Made by a program: the position numbers and the translations under genes. The notes under the pieces were generated by a model. It saw nothing but the letters and a program-made list of their open reading frames with translations. It searched no databases and had not been told where the DNA came from. A stretch of 64,000 nt of DNA, from the NCBI RefSeq assembly GCF_007421925.1, contig NZ_QMDX01000012.1, forward strand, positions 42,910 to 106,909, given 5' to 3'. This document shows positions 50,806 through 59,429 of the stretch, piece by piece (position 1 is the stretch's first letter; each line of letters begins with the position of its first letter). This stretch comes from Haloglomus irregulare. GTDB lineage: Archaea > Halobacteriota > Halobacteria > Halobacteriales > Haloarculaceae.

Positions 50806-51777
50806 ATGAGCGACGCGTTCCCCGACTACCTTGACGTCGACTACACCGACGGTGAAGGCGAGAACCCCGAGGACCACCCGACCATCGAGGACAAGATCGA
50901 GAAGGCCCTCGAGGTCGTGGAGACCGGCCTGCGCGAGTACGAGAACCCGGCCATCATGTGGACCGGGGGGAAGGACTCGACCCTGACGCTGTACTTCGTC
51001 AAGGAGGTCATCGAGCAGTTCGACCTCGAGATGCCGCCGACGGTCTTCATCGACCACTACCAGCATTTCGACGAGCTGATGGAGTTCGTCGAGCGCTGGG
51101 CCGACGAGTGGGACCTCGAAGTCGAGTACGCCCGGAACACGGACGTCGGCGACTACGTCGACGAGAACGGCCTGGAGCCGGGCGACGACATCCCCATCGA
51201 CGCCCTCTCCGAGCACAACCAGCACCACGTCCGGGACATCCTGGAGTACGAGGAGGACACGTTCCCGTTCCTGCTCGACACCTACGTCGGCAACCACCTG
51301 CTGAAGACGGTCGCGCTGAACGACGCGCTCGAGGAGCACGACATCGACGGCATCATCTCGGGCATCCGCTGGGACGAGCAGGAGGCCCGCGCTGACGAGA
51401 CGTTCTTCTCGCCGCGCCACGACCCCGACATCTACCCGCCCCACGACCGGGTTCAGCCCATCCTCCAGTTCATGGAGTCCGACGTCTGGGACGCCTTCTG
51501 GTACTTCGTCGTCCCGGAGACCGTCGAGGGCTACCCGGACGAGGGCTACGTTCCGCAGGACTTCGACGACCTGCCGAACGGTCTGACCCACGAGGACATC
51601 CCGGTCTCGCCGAAGTACTTCGAGGGCTTCCGCTCGCTCGGCTCCGAGGTCTCGACGGGCAAGTCCTCCAGCGAACCGGCGTGGCTGCAGGACATGGCGA
51701 ACACCTCCGAGCGCGGCGAGCGCGCCCAGGACAAGGAGGACCTGATGAAGCGGCTACGCGACCTCGGCTACATGTGA
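50806..51777 (+). CDS. PAPS reductase-like (CysH-type) PP-loop protein
   Basis: A 323-residue protein of the phosphoadenosine phosphosulfate reductase/CysD family. The PP-loop is WTGGKDSTLTLYFV (about 48-61). Conserved segments follow: FIDHYQHFDELMEFVERWA (about 83-101), LLDTYVGNHLLKTVAL, ISGIRWDEQEARADETFFSPRHD (about 184-206), and VQPILQFMESDVWDAFW (about 215-231). The last 60 residues are helical with a KEDLMKRLRDLGYM end. Haloarchaea often use such proteins in sulfur assimilation, but whether this one reduces PAPS/APS or activates sulfate is not settled. The frame stays open through the upstream repeats, but the protein starts at the ATG at 50806. Confidence 0.87.
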   Translation: MSDAFPDYLDVDYTDGEGENPEDHPTIEDKIEKALEVVETGLREYENPAIMWTGGKDSTLTLYFVKEVIEQFDLEMPPTVFIDHYQHFDELMEFVERWADEWDLEVEYARNTDVGDYVDENGLEPGDDIPIDALSEHNQHHVRDILEYEEDTFPFLLDTYVGNHLLKTVALNDALEEHDIDGIISGIRWDEQEARADETFFSPRHDPDIYPPHDRVQPILQFMESDVWDAFWYFVVPETVEGYPDEGYVPQDFDDLPNGLTHEDIPVSPKYFEGFRSLGSEVSTGKSSSEPAWLQDMANTSERGERAQDKEDLMKRLRDLGYM

Positions 51778-52175
51778 GCTTTTTTCGGCGGCGGGTTCGC
51801 TTGTCGGCCGGCCTCGCCGGCCGCCTTCGCGAACCGCTTGCTGAAAAAACGTTCAGAAAAAGGCCGCTGCTCCGCTCGCTCACGCCGGCTCCGCCGGCGT
51901 GAGACTCGCTTCGGGCCGGTGAAACGCGCGCCTTCGGCGCGCGTATGCAGTTCTCAGTTCCTGTGTCACGGGCGCGGTGCTTGTTAACAGTTTCACAGAT
52001 GCGGGCCTGTTGCTGGTGTCGGGAGCACACTCCTACTGCCTGATTCCAGGGCGCGGTGCCTGTTGCTAGTGTCACGAGCGCGGCCCCGAATCGTGCGAGA
52101 TCCACGCCGGCTCGGCCCCTCCGAACGTACGCTACTCGACGGCACTACTATCGGGAACGGCCCTCACACTCCGGC
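51778..52175. other. Hairpin-rich intergenic region
   Basis: These 398 bases carry no gene. After the T tract come four GC-rich hairpins: 51805-51823 (8-bp stem), 51841-51856 (5 bp), 51879-51903 (11-bp stem, 3-base loop) and 51924-51944 (9-bp stem, TTC loop). Then degenerate repeats follow, such as GGGCGCGGTGCYTGTT at 51970 and 52049 and TGTTGCTRGTGTC at 52008 and 52061. No start codons fit. Confidence 0.6.
51780..51785 (+). terminator. T-tract terminator after the CysH-like gene
   Basis: A run of six T directly after the stop codon is the standard signal for archaeal transcription termination. Nearby AAAAAAC and the GC-rich hairpins may add to it. Confidence 0.5.
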
Positions 52176-52643
52176 ATGGAGGTCATCGAGAACACGCTGG
52201 ACGCGGACGTAGAGACGTTCCTCCAGCGCCCGCTGTTCTGCTTCCTGGCGACCACGGACGAGGGGGCGCCCCGCGTCTCGCCGCTGTGGTTCCGCTGGGA
52301 GGACGGCGCCGTCTGAATCATCGGGGATACGCGGAAGACGTACCCACGGCGCATCGAACGGCAGCCCGAGACGGCACTCGCCATCGTCGACTTCGACCGG
52401 TCGACCGGGCGGGTACAGCACGTCGGGATGCGGGGCCGGGCATCCGTGGAGCCACACGACCCCGAGCGGGCCGAACGGCTCCTCACGGGGTATCTCGGGT
52501 CCGACAGGGAGAAGTGGGACGAGGCACGCTTCGGCGACCCGCACGAGTGGGGCGAGGAGATGGTGCTGCTCCGGTTCGTTCCCGGAACGGTCGTCGCCCG
52601 GGACCAGTCGTACGCTCCCGCGCCGGGCATCGGGGACCGCTGA
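52176..52643 (+). pseudogene. PPOX-class flavoprotein gene with in-frame opal codon
   Basis: Reading through one TGA (52314-52316, codon 47), the frame gives a 155-position pyridoxamine-5'-phosphate oxidase-like protein: start MEVIENTLDADVETFLQ, FCFLATTDEGAPRVSPLWF, then IIGDTRKTYPRRIER, TALAIVDFD and the C-terminal VLLRFVPGTVVARDQ. The stop interrupts RWEDGAV-stop-IIGD, where relatives have a Trp (a VWIIG-type strand), so TGG became TGA. The part before the stop is only 46 residues and lacks most of the FMN site. There is no frameshift. It is either a decayed gene or a base error. It lies beyond the hairpin-rich gap. Confidence 0.85.
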
Positions 52644-52738
52644 CGGGTGATATCCTTCGGAAAAGGCAGGTTCCATCCAAAAGCGGAGTATTGGAGGGGA
52701 ACACGGCGTTCGGGATGCGAACCTTTCGAACTACTCGG

Positions 52739-52942
52739 TTACAGCCTTCCGGACGACCCGGCTCGGTGCTCCCCGTGTTTCACGCCGATGCCGAGGCAGA
52801 TGAGGCCGAAGGCGAGCATCGAGGGGAGGACCATCATCAGGATCGTGTTCGTCGGCATCACGTTCGAGCCGATGAGCCCTCCAACGGCGACAGCGATGAT
52901 GAGCACGAAGATACCACCGGTGACGGTCGTGTCGAACTCCAT
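52739..52942 (-). CDS. Small two-segment membrane protein (DUF7333-like)
   Basis: A 67-residue protein with two hydrophobic segments (GGIFVLIIAVAVGGLIG and LMMVLPSMLAFGLICLGIG) and a short GVKHGEHRAG tail. It looks like a haloarchaeal family I recall as DUF7333; this name is not certain. No function can be given. It is convergent with the broken PPOX gene. Confidence 0.7.
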   Translation of the reverse strand: MEFDTTVTGGIFVLIIAVAVGGLIGSNVMPTNTILMMVLPSMLAFGLICLGIGVKHGEHRAGSSGRL

Positions 52943-53000
52943 ACCGGCCCCAGGCACGACCGACTAATCAGCGTTGGTGCCGCGGGGGCGTCTGCCGCGT

Positions 53001-53798
53001 TCAGTCGTCGGTCGCCTCGGCGCCGCCCGTGTTCGGACCCCCGCCCTCTTCGTCCTCGTCGGTCGGTCGAGTGAGGTTCGCCAGCGAGACCAGCAGGCCG
53101 AGCAGCCAGCCGACCGGGACCGCGATGGCGAACCACATGATGACGAAGGCGATGCCCTGGAGCTGGAAGGTGCTGGTGAGGAGGTCCCGCAGACCGATGG
53201 GCTGGAACAGCCGGTTCAGCAGGACGATGGCGATCTGCCGGCTCTGCGTGAACACGATGGCGCCGACGGTCTCGGAGTAGAAGGCGGCCACGACCGGCGG
53301 GAGGACGAGCGCCGTCACGCCGAACGGGTAGGCGGCGAGGATAGTAGCGGCCCGGCCGCCCTTGGCCCAGAACAGGAAGGCCAACCCCGACGAGACCACC
53401 GCGGTGACGCTCGCCACGAGCACGGCCACGAACCCGGGAGTGCCGTAGCCACCGTACACCCTGACGAGGGCGGTCAATGCGCCCCAGATGACCGTCATCA
53501 CGAGGACGGTGCCACCGAGCCCGATGCGGGTGGCGAGGCTGTCGAAGCGCTGCGAGTAGAAGCGGACGAGCAGACCGACCAGCATCAGGGGATAGAGCAC
53601 CAGGACCAGCGGCGTCCCGATGGCGGCCCAGAGGTTGTACTTGACCTTGTCCCCGGTGGTGGAGGGCTTCCACTTCCCGAGCACCGAGTGCTGGGCGCCA
53701 CGCTGACGGGGGAACAGCAGCTCCATCCACGTCTCGTGTAGCCGTCTGACGTCGAGACGGATGCCGTCGATGACGCCGTCGGGTTCCTCGGTCGCCAT
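53001..53798 (-). CDS. Multi-pass membrane protein, haloarchaeal
   Basis: A 265-residue protein with about five hydrophobic segments (about 60-85, 95-115, 120-145, 155-180, 215-245). It has a soluble N-terminal part (IRLDVRRLHETWMELLFPRQ) and a C-terminal acidic/Gly tail. I do not recognise a family. Segment spacing suggests a small transporter- or YIP1-like membrane protein, but no specific motif supports it. Start Met at 53798 rather than 53828. Confidence 0.75.
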   Translation of the reverse strand: MATEEPDGVIDGIRLDVRRLHETWMELLFPRQRGAQHSVLGKWKPSTTGDKVKYNLWAAIGTPLVLVLYPLMLVGLLVRFYSQRFDSLATRIGLGGTVLVMTVIWGALTALVRVYGGYGTPGFVAVLVASVTAVVSSGLAFLFWAKGGRAATILAAYPFGVTALVLPPVVAAFYSETVGAIVFTQSRQIAIVLLNRLFQPIGLRDLLTSTFQLQGIAFVIMWFAIAVPVGWLLGLLVSLANLTRPTDEDEEGGGPNTGGAEATDD

Positions 53799-53882
53799 GT
53801 CGCCCCGGTTGCGGCCGGCCCACGTCAACCTTCCGCCCGAGACGGGGAGAGGATGGGCCGGGGCCGTCGGAGTGCGGGACCG

Positions 53883-54725
53883 TTACTCGTCCCAGGCGTC
53901 GGGTCCAAAGCCCGGGTGGACGCGCCGGTCCGTCCGGTCGATACCATCGATGGTCGCGATCTCCTCGTCGCGCAGCTCGAGGTCGAGCGAGGCCCAGTTG
54001 TCGGTGATGTGGTCCTCGCCGGTCGCCTTCGGGATGGTGGTGACGCCCTTCTCCCGGAGCCAGGCCAGCGACACCTGCGCCTCGCTGACACCGTGTTCCG
54101 CGGCGATATCGTTCAGTTCGGGGGCGTTGAACACCTCGCCGCGGGCCAGCGGGGAGTACGCGACCAGTTCGATGCCGTCGGCCTCGCAGTAGCGCCGGAG
54201 GTCGTCCTGCTGGAGCAGCGGGTGCAGTTCGACCTGATTGGCGAAGGGCTGCGCCCCCAGTGCCTCCGTCGCGCGGTCGAGGTGTTCGGGTTCGAAGTTG
54301 GAGACGCCGATGCGCTCGACTACCCCCTCGTCGCGGAGCTCCTGGAACGCTGCCAGCGTCCGCTCGGGGTCGTACGCCTGGGCCGGCCAGTGGACGTACA
54401 GCAGGTCGACGTAGTCGACGCCGAGCCGGTCGAGGCTCTCCCGGGTCGACGCGAGCACGTCGTCGTACCCCAGCTTGTCGATCCACACCTTCGTCGCCAG
54501 GAACACGTCCTCCCGGGGCACGTCGGCGCGGGCGATGCCGTCGCCGACCGCGTCCTCGTTGCCGTAGATCTGGGCGGTGTCGATATGTCGGTAGCCAGTC
54601 TCCAGGGCCGTGGCGACGCTCTCGGCACACTGCTCGGGGTCCTCGTTCTCCCAGGTCCCCAGGCCGAGCATCGGCATCTCGCCAGCCATCGGGCCACCGA
54701 CCTGTTGCTGCCGCTGATTGCTCAT
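53883..54725 (-). CDS. Aldo/keto reductase
   Basis: A 280-residue TIM-barrel NADPH reductase. The opening MLGLGTWENED and ALETGYRHIDTAQIYGNEDAVG hold the catalytic Asp and Tyr (YRHIDTAQIYGNE). The catalytic Lys is in FLATKVWIDKLG and His in LLYVHWPAQAY. ERIGVSNFEPEHLDRA and SPLARGEVFNAPELNDI give the cofactor pocket. Substrate unknown; haloarchaeal homologues reduce sugars or 2-ketoacids. An ATATAAA-type element lies about 110 bases upstream of the start on the minus strand. Confidence 0.92.
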   Translation of the reverse strand: MSNQRQQQVGGPMAGEMPMLGLGTWENEDPEQCAESVATALETGYRHIDTAQIYGNEDAVGDGIARADVPREDVFLATKVWIDKLGYDDVLASTRESLDRLGVDYVDLLYVHWPAQAYDPERTLAAFQELRDEGVVERIGVSNFEPEHLDRATEALGAQPFANQVELHPLLQQDDLRRYCEADGIELVAYSPLARGEVFNAPELNDIAAEHGVSEAQVSLAWLREKGVTTIPKATGEDHITDNWASLDLELRDEEIATIDGIDRTDRRVHPGFGPDAWDE

Positions 54726-54884
54726 AACGGCTCGGTGTTCAGCCGCCCGCCGAATAGCCGTTGTGGAATCGGTCGCTTGTACCACGGCCGCCGGCCGGCT
54801 GCAGCTGGTCACTCGTCCGGTCGGCGGTCCGTGATATAAACCTCGGTAGATAACAGGCGGAACGGCTACCCCCGCCGGTCGGCG

Positions 54885-56126
54885 TCACACGCCGGTCGAG
54901 TACCGCAGGATGCCGGCGACGCCGCCGAAGGCGGTCATCAGCTGCTCGCCCTTCTCGAAGTCGGTGGAGATGAACTTCGTCTCGGTGCCGCGCTGTTCGG
55001 CGATCCCGATGAGGTGGTCGATGGCGTCCTCGCGCTCCTGGACCTCGGCCCCGGCGCCGTTCTCGCACTCGTGGTCGGGGGTCTCGGCGCGGCGGCTGAC
55101 GGTCTCGAACTCCTCCGTCCCGTTGCAGTCGTAGACGACCACGTCCTGCCGGAGGTCCTCGGAGATGAGCAGCCGATCGACGGAGCCCATCATGAGGTTC
55201 CGTCGGGTCTGCTGGAACCCGTAGGTCGCCCGCTCGCCGTCGTGGAGCTCCTCGAAGAACTCCTCCATCTCCCGCTTGTCCTTCATCACCTCGTGGTCTG
55301 CCAGCACGTCGCCGGCCGCGTCGACGAGGTCGTTCAGCCCGGACTCGTCCGTGTAGGAGACGTCGAACTTCCCGAGGACGAGATCGCCGAGTTCGTGGTG
55401 GAGATAGTCGCCGTCGAGGAACTCGTCCTTCGTCGGCGAGGGGCCGCCCACGAGGATACCGTCCATCTCGTGGCGCTTCTTCACCATCAGGTCGTTGGCC
55501 ATCCCCGCGACCTCCTGATAGAAGTTGTCGATGGCCTCCAGCCGCAGTCGGGCGAACCGCTGGGCGGACTGGCCACCCTTCCGCTGCTTGCCGGGGACCA
55601 GCGAGGACGCCGACTTGACTGCCTCGACGCGCTTGCCCCGCAGCCAGCCGACGTTCGCCTCGCGCCGGTCGAGGACGATGAGGCCGAAGAGGCCCTGATC
55701 CTCGAGCATGTGCTCCAGCGGTTCCGTGAGGAAGTCCGAATCGCAGTGGTAGCGGAACGACTCGATGGGCTGGGGCGGCGACTCCAGGGTGCGGGTGATC
55801 ATCTCCGTGCGGCCGCCGCCGCTGTCGATGGCGCCCGAGAAGAGGACCATCCCGTTCTCCGGCGGGTAGGTGTCGTAGTACTTCAGCCGGTCCTTGATGC
55901 TGGTCAGGGCGTCCTGCACCGCGGTCCGGGTCTGCTTCGACTTGATGTTCGAGGCCTCGGAGTGCTCCTGGGTGACGTGCTGGGCGACGCTGCTGATCTG
56001 GCGGTCCTCCGGGACGTAGATACTCACCAGCTGCGTGCCCGACCCCTCGAACTCCTTCAGCTCCTCGATGACCTTCTTGAACTCGTACTTCTGTTTGTCC
56101 GACTGTTCGGCTCCCTGATTACTCAT
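54885..56126 (-). CDS. prf1: Peptide chain release factor aRF-1
   Basis: A 413-residue class I release factor, homologous to eRF1. Domain 1 has the stop-decoding motif ASNIKSKQTR (NIKS, about 58-64) and the YHCDSDF (YxCxxxF, about 125-131). Domain 2 has the catalytic GGQ in RKGGQSAQRF (about 180-186). Domain 3 contains the C-terminal beta segments. With this motif set the protein should read UAA, UAG and UGA. No unusual loss of specificity is seen. The start at 56126 follows an in-frame extension to 56252 that is not family-like. Confidence 0.97.
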   Translation of the reverse strand: MSNQGAEQSDKQKYEFKKVIEELKEFEGSGTQLVSIYVPEDRQISSVAQHVTQEHSEASNIKSKQTRTAVQDALTSIKDRLKYYDTYPPENGMVLFSGAIDSGGGRTEMITRTLESPPQPIESFRYHCDSDFLTEPLEHMLEDQGLFGLIVLDRREANVGWLRGKRVEAVKSASSLVPGKQRKGGQSAQRFARLRLEAIDNFYQEVAGMANDLMVKKRHEMDGILVGGPSPTKDEFLDGDYLHHELGDLVLGKFDVSYTDESGLNDLVDAAGDVLADHEVMKDKREMEEFFEELHDGERATYGFQQTRRNLMMGSVDRLLISEDLRQDVVVYDCNGTEEFETVSRRAETPDHECENGAGAEVQEREDAIDHLIGIAEQRGTETKFISTDFEKGEQLMTAFGGVAGILRYSTGV

Positions 56127-56275
56127 TGCCGGGAGTAGGCCGAAGCGCCCTAAGTAACTGTTGACAGGGGCGGGCCGAGGCGGGCGGTTCCGGGGCCCGG
56201 GGACCGTTCCGCGGCCGGGCCGGCCGGACCTCCCGCGAGCCCTCGTTCCCACTGGAACCGGAAGTGCGGGGACAG

Positions 56276-56282
56276 TTTATTA
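56276..56282 (+). promoter_or_regulatory. TATA box for the MinD-like gene
   Basis: TTTATTA lies 25-31 bases before the ATG at 56307 in GC-rich DNA. Confidence 0.65.
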
Positions 56283-56306
56283 ACCGGGTGGCAGCCTACA
56301 TGCGGT

Positions 56307-57296
56307 ATGGACATCTACGCGGTCGCCGGGGGGGACGGCTCCGGCAAGACGACGACGGCGCTGAACGCCGCCGTCGCCTTCCGCGCCGACGGGCAGTACG
56401 CGGCCGTTCTCGACGCCGACACCAGCGGGAACGTGACCGAACTGCTCGGCCTCGACCACGAGGCGATGCTGGCGGACGTCATCGACGGCGACGCGGACGT
56501 CCGGGCGGCGACGACCGAACACGAGCTCTCGCCCGCCAGCGTGCCGGAGTCGGACCTGCTGGCGTACCGCGAGTCGCTCACGGAGGACCGCACCACCTTC
56601 CGGTCCGGCGACGCCGAGACGGCCGGCGTCGAGGGGACCGACTTCCCCGACGTGGACGCCGTGCCGGTCATCGCTGGCTGGCCGTCCGAGCGCGGACTCG
56701 CGTCCGTGGGCACGGAGGTCCTGGCCGACGTGCTGCAGGGACTGGCGATGGCGTACGACGCCATCGTCGTCGACACGGGCGGCGAGTCGGTCGCCGCGAC
56801 GGCGCCGGTTGGCGTCGCCGACGGCGTGGTCATCACCACGACGCCGGACGAGACCCACGTCCGGACGGCCAACGGGACGGCCATCGAGTGCCAGCGGAAC
56901 GGGGCCCCGCTCATCGGGACGGTCCTCAACCGGGCGACCGACCGGACGGATATCGGCGGTATCGCGGAGGAGGTCGGCATGGAGGCCGCCGGGGTGGTGC
57001 CGGTGGACGACCGCATGGCGTCGCTGGAGCCGGTCCGCTACAGCGTCCCCGACGCCCCGGCGGCGAAGGCCTACGACCGGCTCGTCGACGGGTTCGGCGA
57101 CTGGAGTCGCGCGGTGGCGGCCGAGGCGAGGGGCGCGGCCGACGGCGGCGGGCCGAGCGCTTCGGCGAGCGGCGACGGGGGCCCGGCGGACGACGGCGTC
57201 GCCGGGACGGCGGCAGCCGACGAGGGCGACGACGGGGGCGACGATGCCGATGACGACGACGAGGGCGGACTGCTCGGTCGCTTCATCGGCGACTGA
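56307..57296 (+). CDS. MinD/ParA-family P-loop ATPase with membrane-tail
   Basis: A 329-residue deviant Walker ATPase. The Walker A is GGDGSGKTTT (about 8-17), lacking the leading signature Lys of KGGxGKT. The DADTSGN switch I (about 37-43) and DTGGESV (about 156-162) are in place, as is VLNRATDR. After about 270 comes a Gly/Asp/Ala-rich spacer of 45 residues and a short C-terminal amphipathic tail GLLGRFIGD, which resembles a membrane-targeting helix. It may position a membrane or surface machine. MinD paralogues are numerous in haloarchaea. It has its own TATA box. Confidence 0.85.
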   Translation: MDIYAVAGGDGSGKTTTALNAAVAFRADGQYAAVLDADTSGNVTELLGLDHEAMLADVIDGDADVRAATTEHELSPASVPESDLLAYRESLTEDRTTFRSGDAETAGVEGTDFPDVDAVPVIAGWPSERGLASVGTEVLADVLQGLAMAYDAIVVDTGGESVAATAPVGVADGVVITTTPDETHVRTANGTAIECQRNGAPLIGTVLNRATDRTDIGGIAEEVGMEAAGVVPVDDRMASLEPVRYSVPDAPAAKAYDRLVDGFGDWSRAVAAEARGAADGGGPSASASGDGGPADDGVAGTAAADEGDDGGDDADDDDEGGLLGRFIGD

Positions 57297-57316
57297 CCAC
57301 CGACCGGAAGGGAGTG

Positions 57317-57324
57317 TATTTTAA
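57317..57324 (+). promoter_or_regulatory. TATA box for the geranylgeranyl reductase-like gene
   Basis: TATTTTAA lies 25-32 bases before the ATG at 57349. Confidence 0.65.
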
Positions 57325-57348
57325 GTTAGCGTCGGGTAACTAGCGGAC

Positions 57349-58719
57349 ATGCCAGCCGAGACGTACGACGTCCTCGTAGTCGGTGGCGGGACCGCCGGCG
57401 CGTTCGCCGCGGCCACGGCCGCCCGAGAGGGTGTGGACGTCGCCATCCTCGAGCGCAAGTCCGAGGAGGAGGCGGGTCATATCGCCTGCGGTGACGCCGT
57501 CAAGGGGGCCTCCACGTTCCCCGACGTGATCGACCGGGAGCGGCTCCGCCGGGAGTCGTTCACCAACGACGAGATCCAGCGGGCGGTGTTCGAGAACCCG
57601 CAGGGCGGGATGCTCGACATCGAGATGAAGGGGGACGGCGGGGCCGTTCTCGATCGCAAGCGGTACGGCGAAATCCTCCTCGAGGAGGCAGAGTCCGCGG
57701 GCGCCGACATCCACTACGACACCGTCGTTCAGGACGTCATCCAGAACGGCCAGGTCGAGGGCGTCAAGACCGCCTCGAACGGCTCGGTGACGACCTACGA
57801 GGCCGACGTGACCATCGACGCCGCGGGCGCACTCTCCATCCTCCAGGACAGGACCGATCTCGGGAGTCCGACGTTCGACACCAACGTCAGCTACTCGCAG
57901 TTCTGCTCGGCCTACCGAGAGGTCATCGAGGTCGACGAGCCGGTCGACTACCACGACTCGCTCGTCTTCAAGCCGACCGATGAACTGGGGTACCTCTGGT
58001 ACTTCCCGCGCACCGAGACGGAGATCAACGTCGGGCTGGGCTTCCAGATGAACAAGGACCCCATGAAGCTCGTGAGCGTCCTCCGGGACGACGTCCGGAA
58101 CCGACCGGAGTTCCGGAACGCCACCGTCAAGGACAAGCTCGGGGCCGCGCTCCCGACCCGGCGGCCGTACGACTCGGCCACCGCGCCGGGCTTCATCGCC
58201 GTGGGCGACGCCGCGGCCCACGTCAACCCCACCACCGGCGGCGGCATCCCCGGCGCCGCCAAGGCCGGCCACTGGGCTGCTCTCGACGCAGTCGAGGCCG
58301 TCTCCGAGGGGACCGCCGACGACGAGGCCGCCTTCTGGGACTACAACCGCAAGGTGATGACCGACTTCGGCAAGCGGTTCGCCGCGATGGACCTCTACAA
58401 CATCTGGGGCGGCACCTACGAGATGGACGAACTCGTCTCCGTCATCTCGGCGCTACCCGGCCAGCAGATCGCCGACGTGATGGCCCGCGACGGCACCGCC
58501 TCGATGGGCCTGGGTCTCAAGCTGAAGACCCTCGTCAGGACGTTCGGCCACTGGAGTACCCTCCTCGAACTCCGGAAGGTGAACGGCATCGCCGCCGACC
58601 TCCGGGACATCTATGACGATTACCCCACCTCACCCGACGGCTTCGACGCCTGGCGCGACCGCCGGGACGGCCTGATGGAGGACCTCTACGAGATCACCGG
58701 CGCCGAGCCGAAGTACTGA
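57349..58719 (+). CDS. Geranylgeranyl reductase-family flavoprotein
   Basis: A 456-residue FAD oxidoreductase. The N-terminal FAD site is VLVVGGGTAGAFAAATAA. The conserved middle motif is SPTFDTNVSYSQFCSAYREV, and the second FAD site FIAVGDAAAHVNPTTGGGIPGAAKAG (about 282-307), typical of digeranylgeranylglycerophospholipid reductases. Such enzymes saturate the geranylgeranyl chains of archaeal ether lipids. Haloarchaea carry more than one homologue; which lipid step this one does is not decided. Confidence 0.88.
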   Translation: MPAETYDVLVVGGGTAGAFAAATAAREGVDVAILERKSEEEAGHIACGDAVKGASTFPDVIDRERLRRESFTNDEIQRAVFENPQGGMLDIEMKGDGGAVLDRKRYGEILLEEAESAGADIHYDTVVQDVIQNGQVEGVKTASNGSVTTYEADVTIDAAGALSILQDRTDLGSPTFDTNVSYSQFCSAYREVIEVDEPVDYHDSLVFKPTDELGYLWYFPRTETEINVGLGFQMNKDPMKLVSVLRDDVRNRPEFRNATVKDKLGAALPTRRPYDSATAPGFIAVGDAAAHVNPTTGGGIPGAAKAGHWAALDAVEAVSEGTADDEAAFWDYNRKVMTDFGKRFAAMDLYNIWGGTYEMDELVSVISALPGQQIADVMARDGTASMGLGLKLKTLVRTFGHWSTLLELRKVNGIAADLRDIYDDYPTSPDGFDAWRDRRDGLMEDLYEITGAEPKY

Positions 58720-58979
58720 GTGCCGGGCGGGATCCGGACGGTAGCTGTCCGCTCTGCAGCCACCCGACTCCCTCGGAGATGTCAGCGCCCGGTGTTTCTG
58801 GATAACCGACCCCGAAACCTCCAAGTATGTCGTATGATTCCCGAGACAGCATTCGAGAGTTCTTATCTTCGGTTCCACCCAGAAATGGAGGAATCGTATC
58901 GTTTCATCCGCGCGAGCGCAGTTCCCCGGCACGAGGGCGCCGCAGGCGCCCCGAGGAGGTCCGGGGCGTCAAAGCCCGT

Positions 58980-59336
58980 TCAGTACTCCTCGTACGCCAG
59001 CGTCATGATGTACTGGGAGAACTGGTCGCTGTTGGTGTTGATCTCCTCGTCGCCGATGAACGGGCTGAGCATGTCACCGGCCATCAGCAGGGAGAAGTCC
59101 AGATCGCGGGGGTCGTAGATGGGCTCGATGAGGTAGGTGTTGTGGCCGTCGTAGACGGTCTCCTCGCGTTCGATATACCCCTTCTCCTCGAGCGATTCGA
59201 GGATGCGGCTCCCCTTCCGGGAGTCGACCTCGAGCTCCTTCCAGAAGTCGCTCTGGTGGATGTCCCCGACCGCCTGGATGAGCTCCAGGCCGGCCTGCTC
59301 GTCCTCGGAGAGGTCCGTTTCGTCGACGGTGCTCAT
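58980..59336 (-). CDS. Winged-helix transcription regulator
   Basis: A 118-residue protein. Residues 8-62 form a winged-helix unit: LSEDEQAGLELIQAVGDIHQSD, FWKELEVDSRKGSRILESLEEKGYIEREE. The rest (about 63-118) is an acidic alpha/beta region (YDGHNTYLIEPIYDPRDLDFSLLMAGDMLSPFIGDEE). It resembles short MarR/Lrp-like regulators of haloarchaea. It is convergent with the geranylgeranyl reductase gene; the 260 bases between carry only GC-rich inverted repeats (near 58940). Confidence 0.8.
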   Translation of the reverse strand: MSTVDETDLSEDEQAGLELIQAVGDIHQSDFWKELEVDSRKGSRILESLEEKGYIEREETVYDGHNTYLIEPIYDPRDLDFSLLMAGDMLSPFIGDEEINTNSDQFSQYIMTLAYEEY

Positions 59337-59429
59337 ACCGGAAACCGACGAGACGGCACGGTATAAGACTGTTCCACCGGGCGCGAGCGCGGGGGCAGTA
59401 GCGGGGGTCCGACGGGGGCGTGCCGTGGG

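Noticed and set aside
52314..52316. TGA in the PPOX gene as selenocysteine
   Set aside because: The family has Trp, not Cys, at this site, and no SECIS-like element or Sec machinery is seen. TGA is the most common stop codon in the window.
58827..58979. Short frame starting MSYDSRDSIREFL in the gap before the winged-helix gene
   Set aside because: The first residues look acceptable, but the frame soon turns into Arg-rich sequence over GC-rich inverted repeats and runs antisense into the regulator gene.
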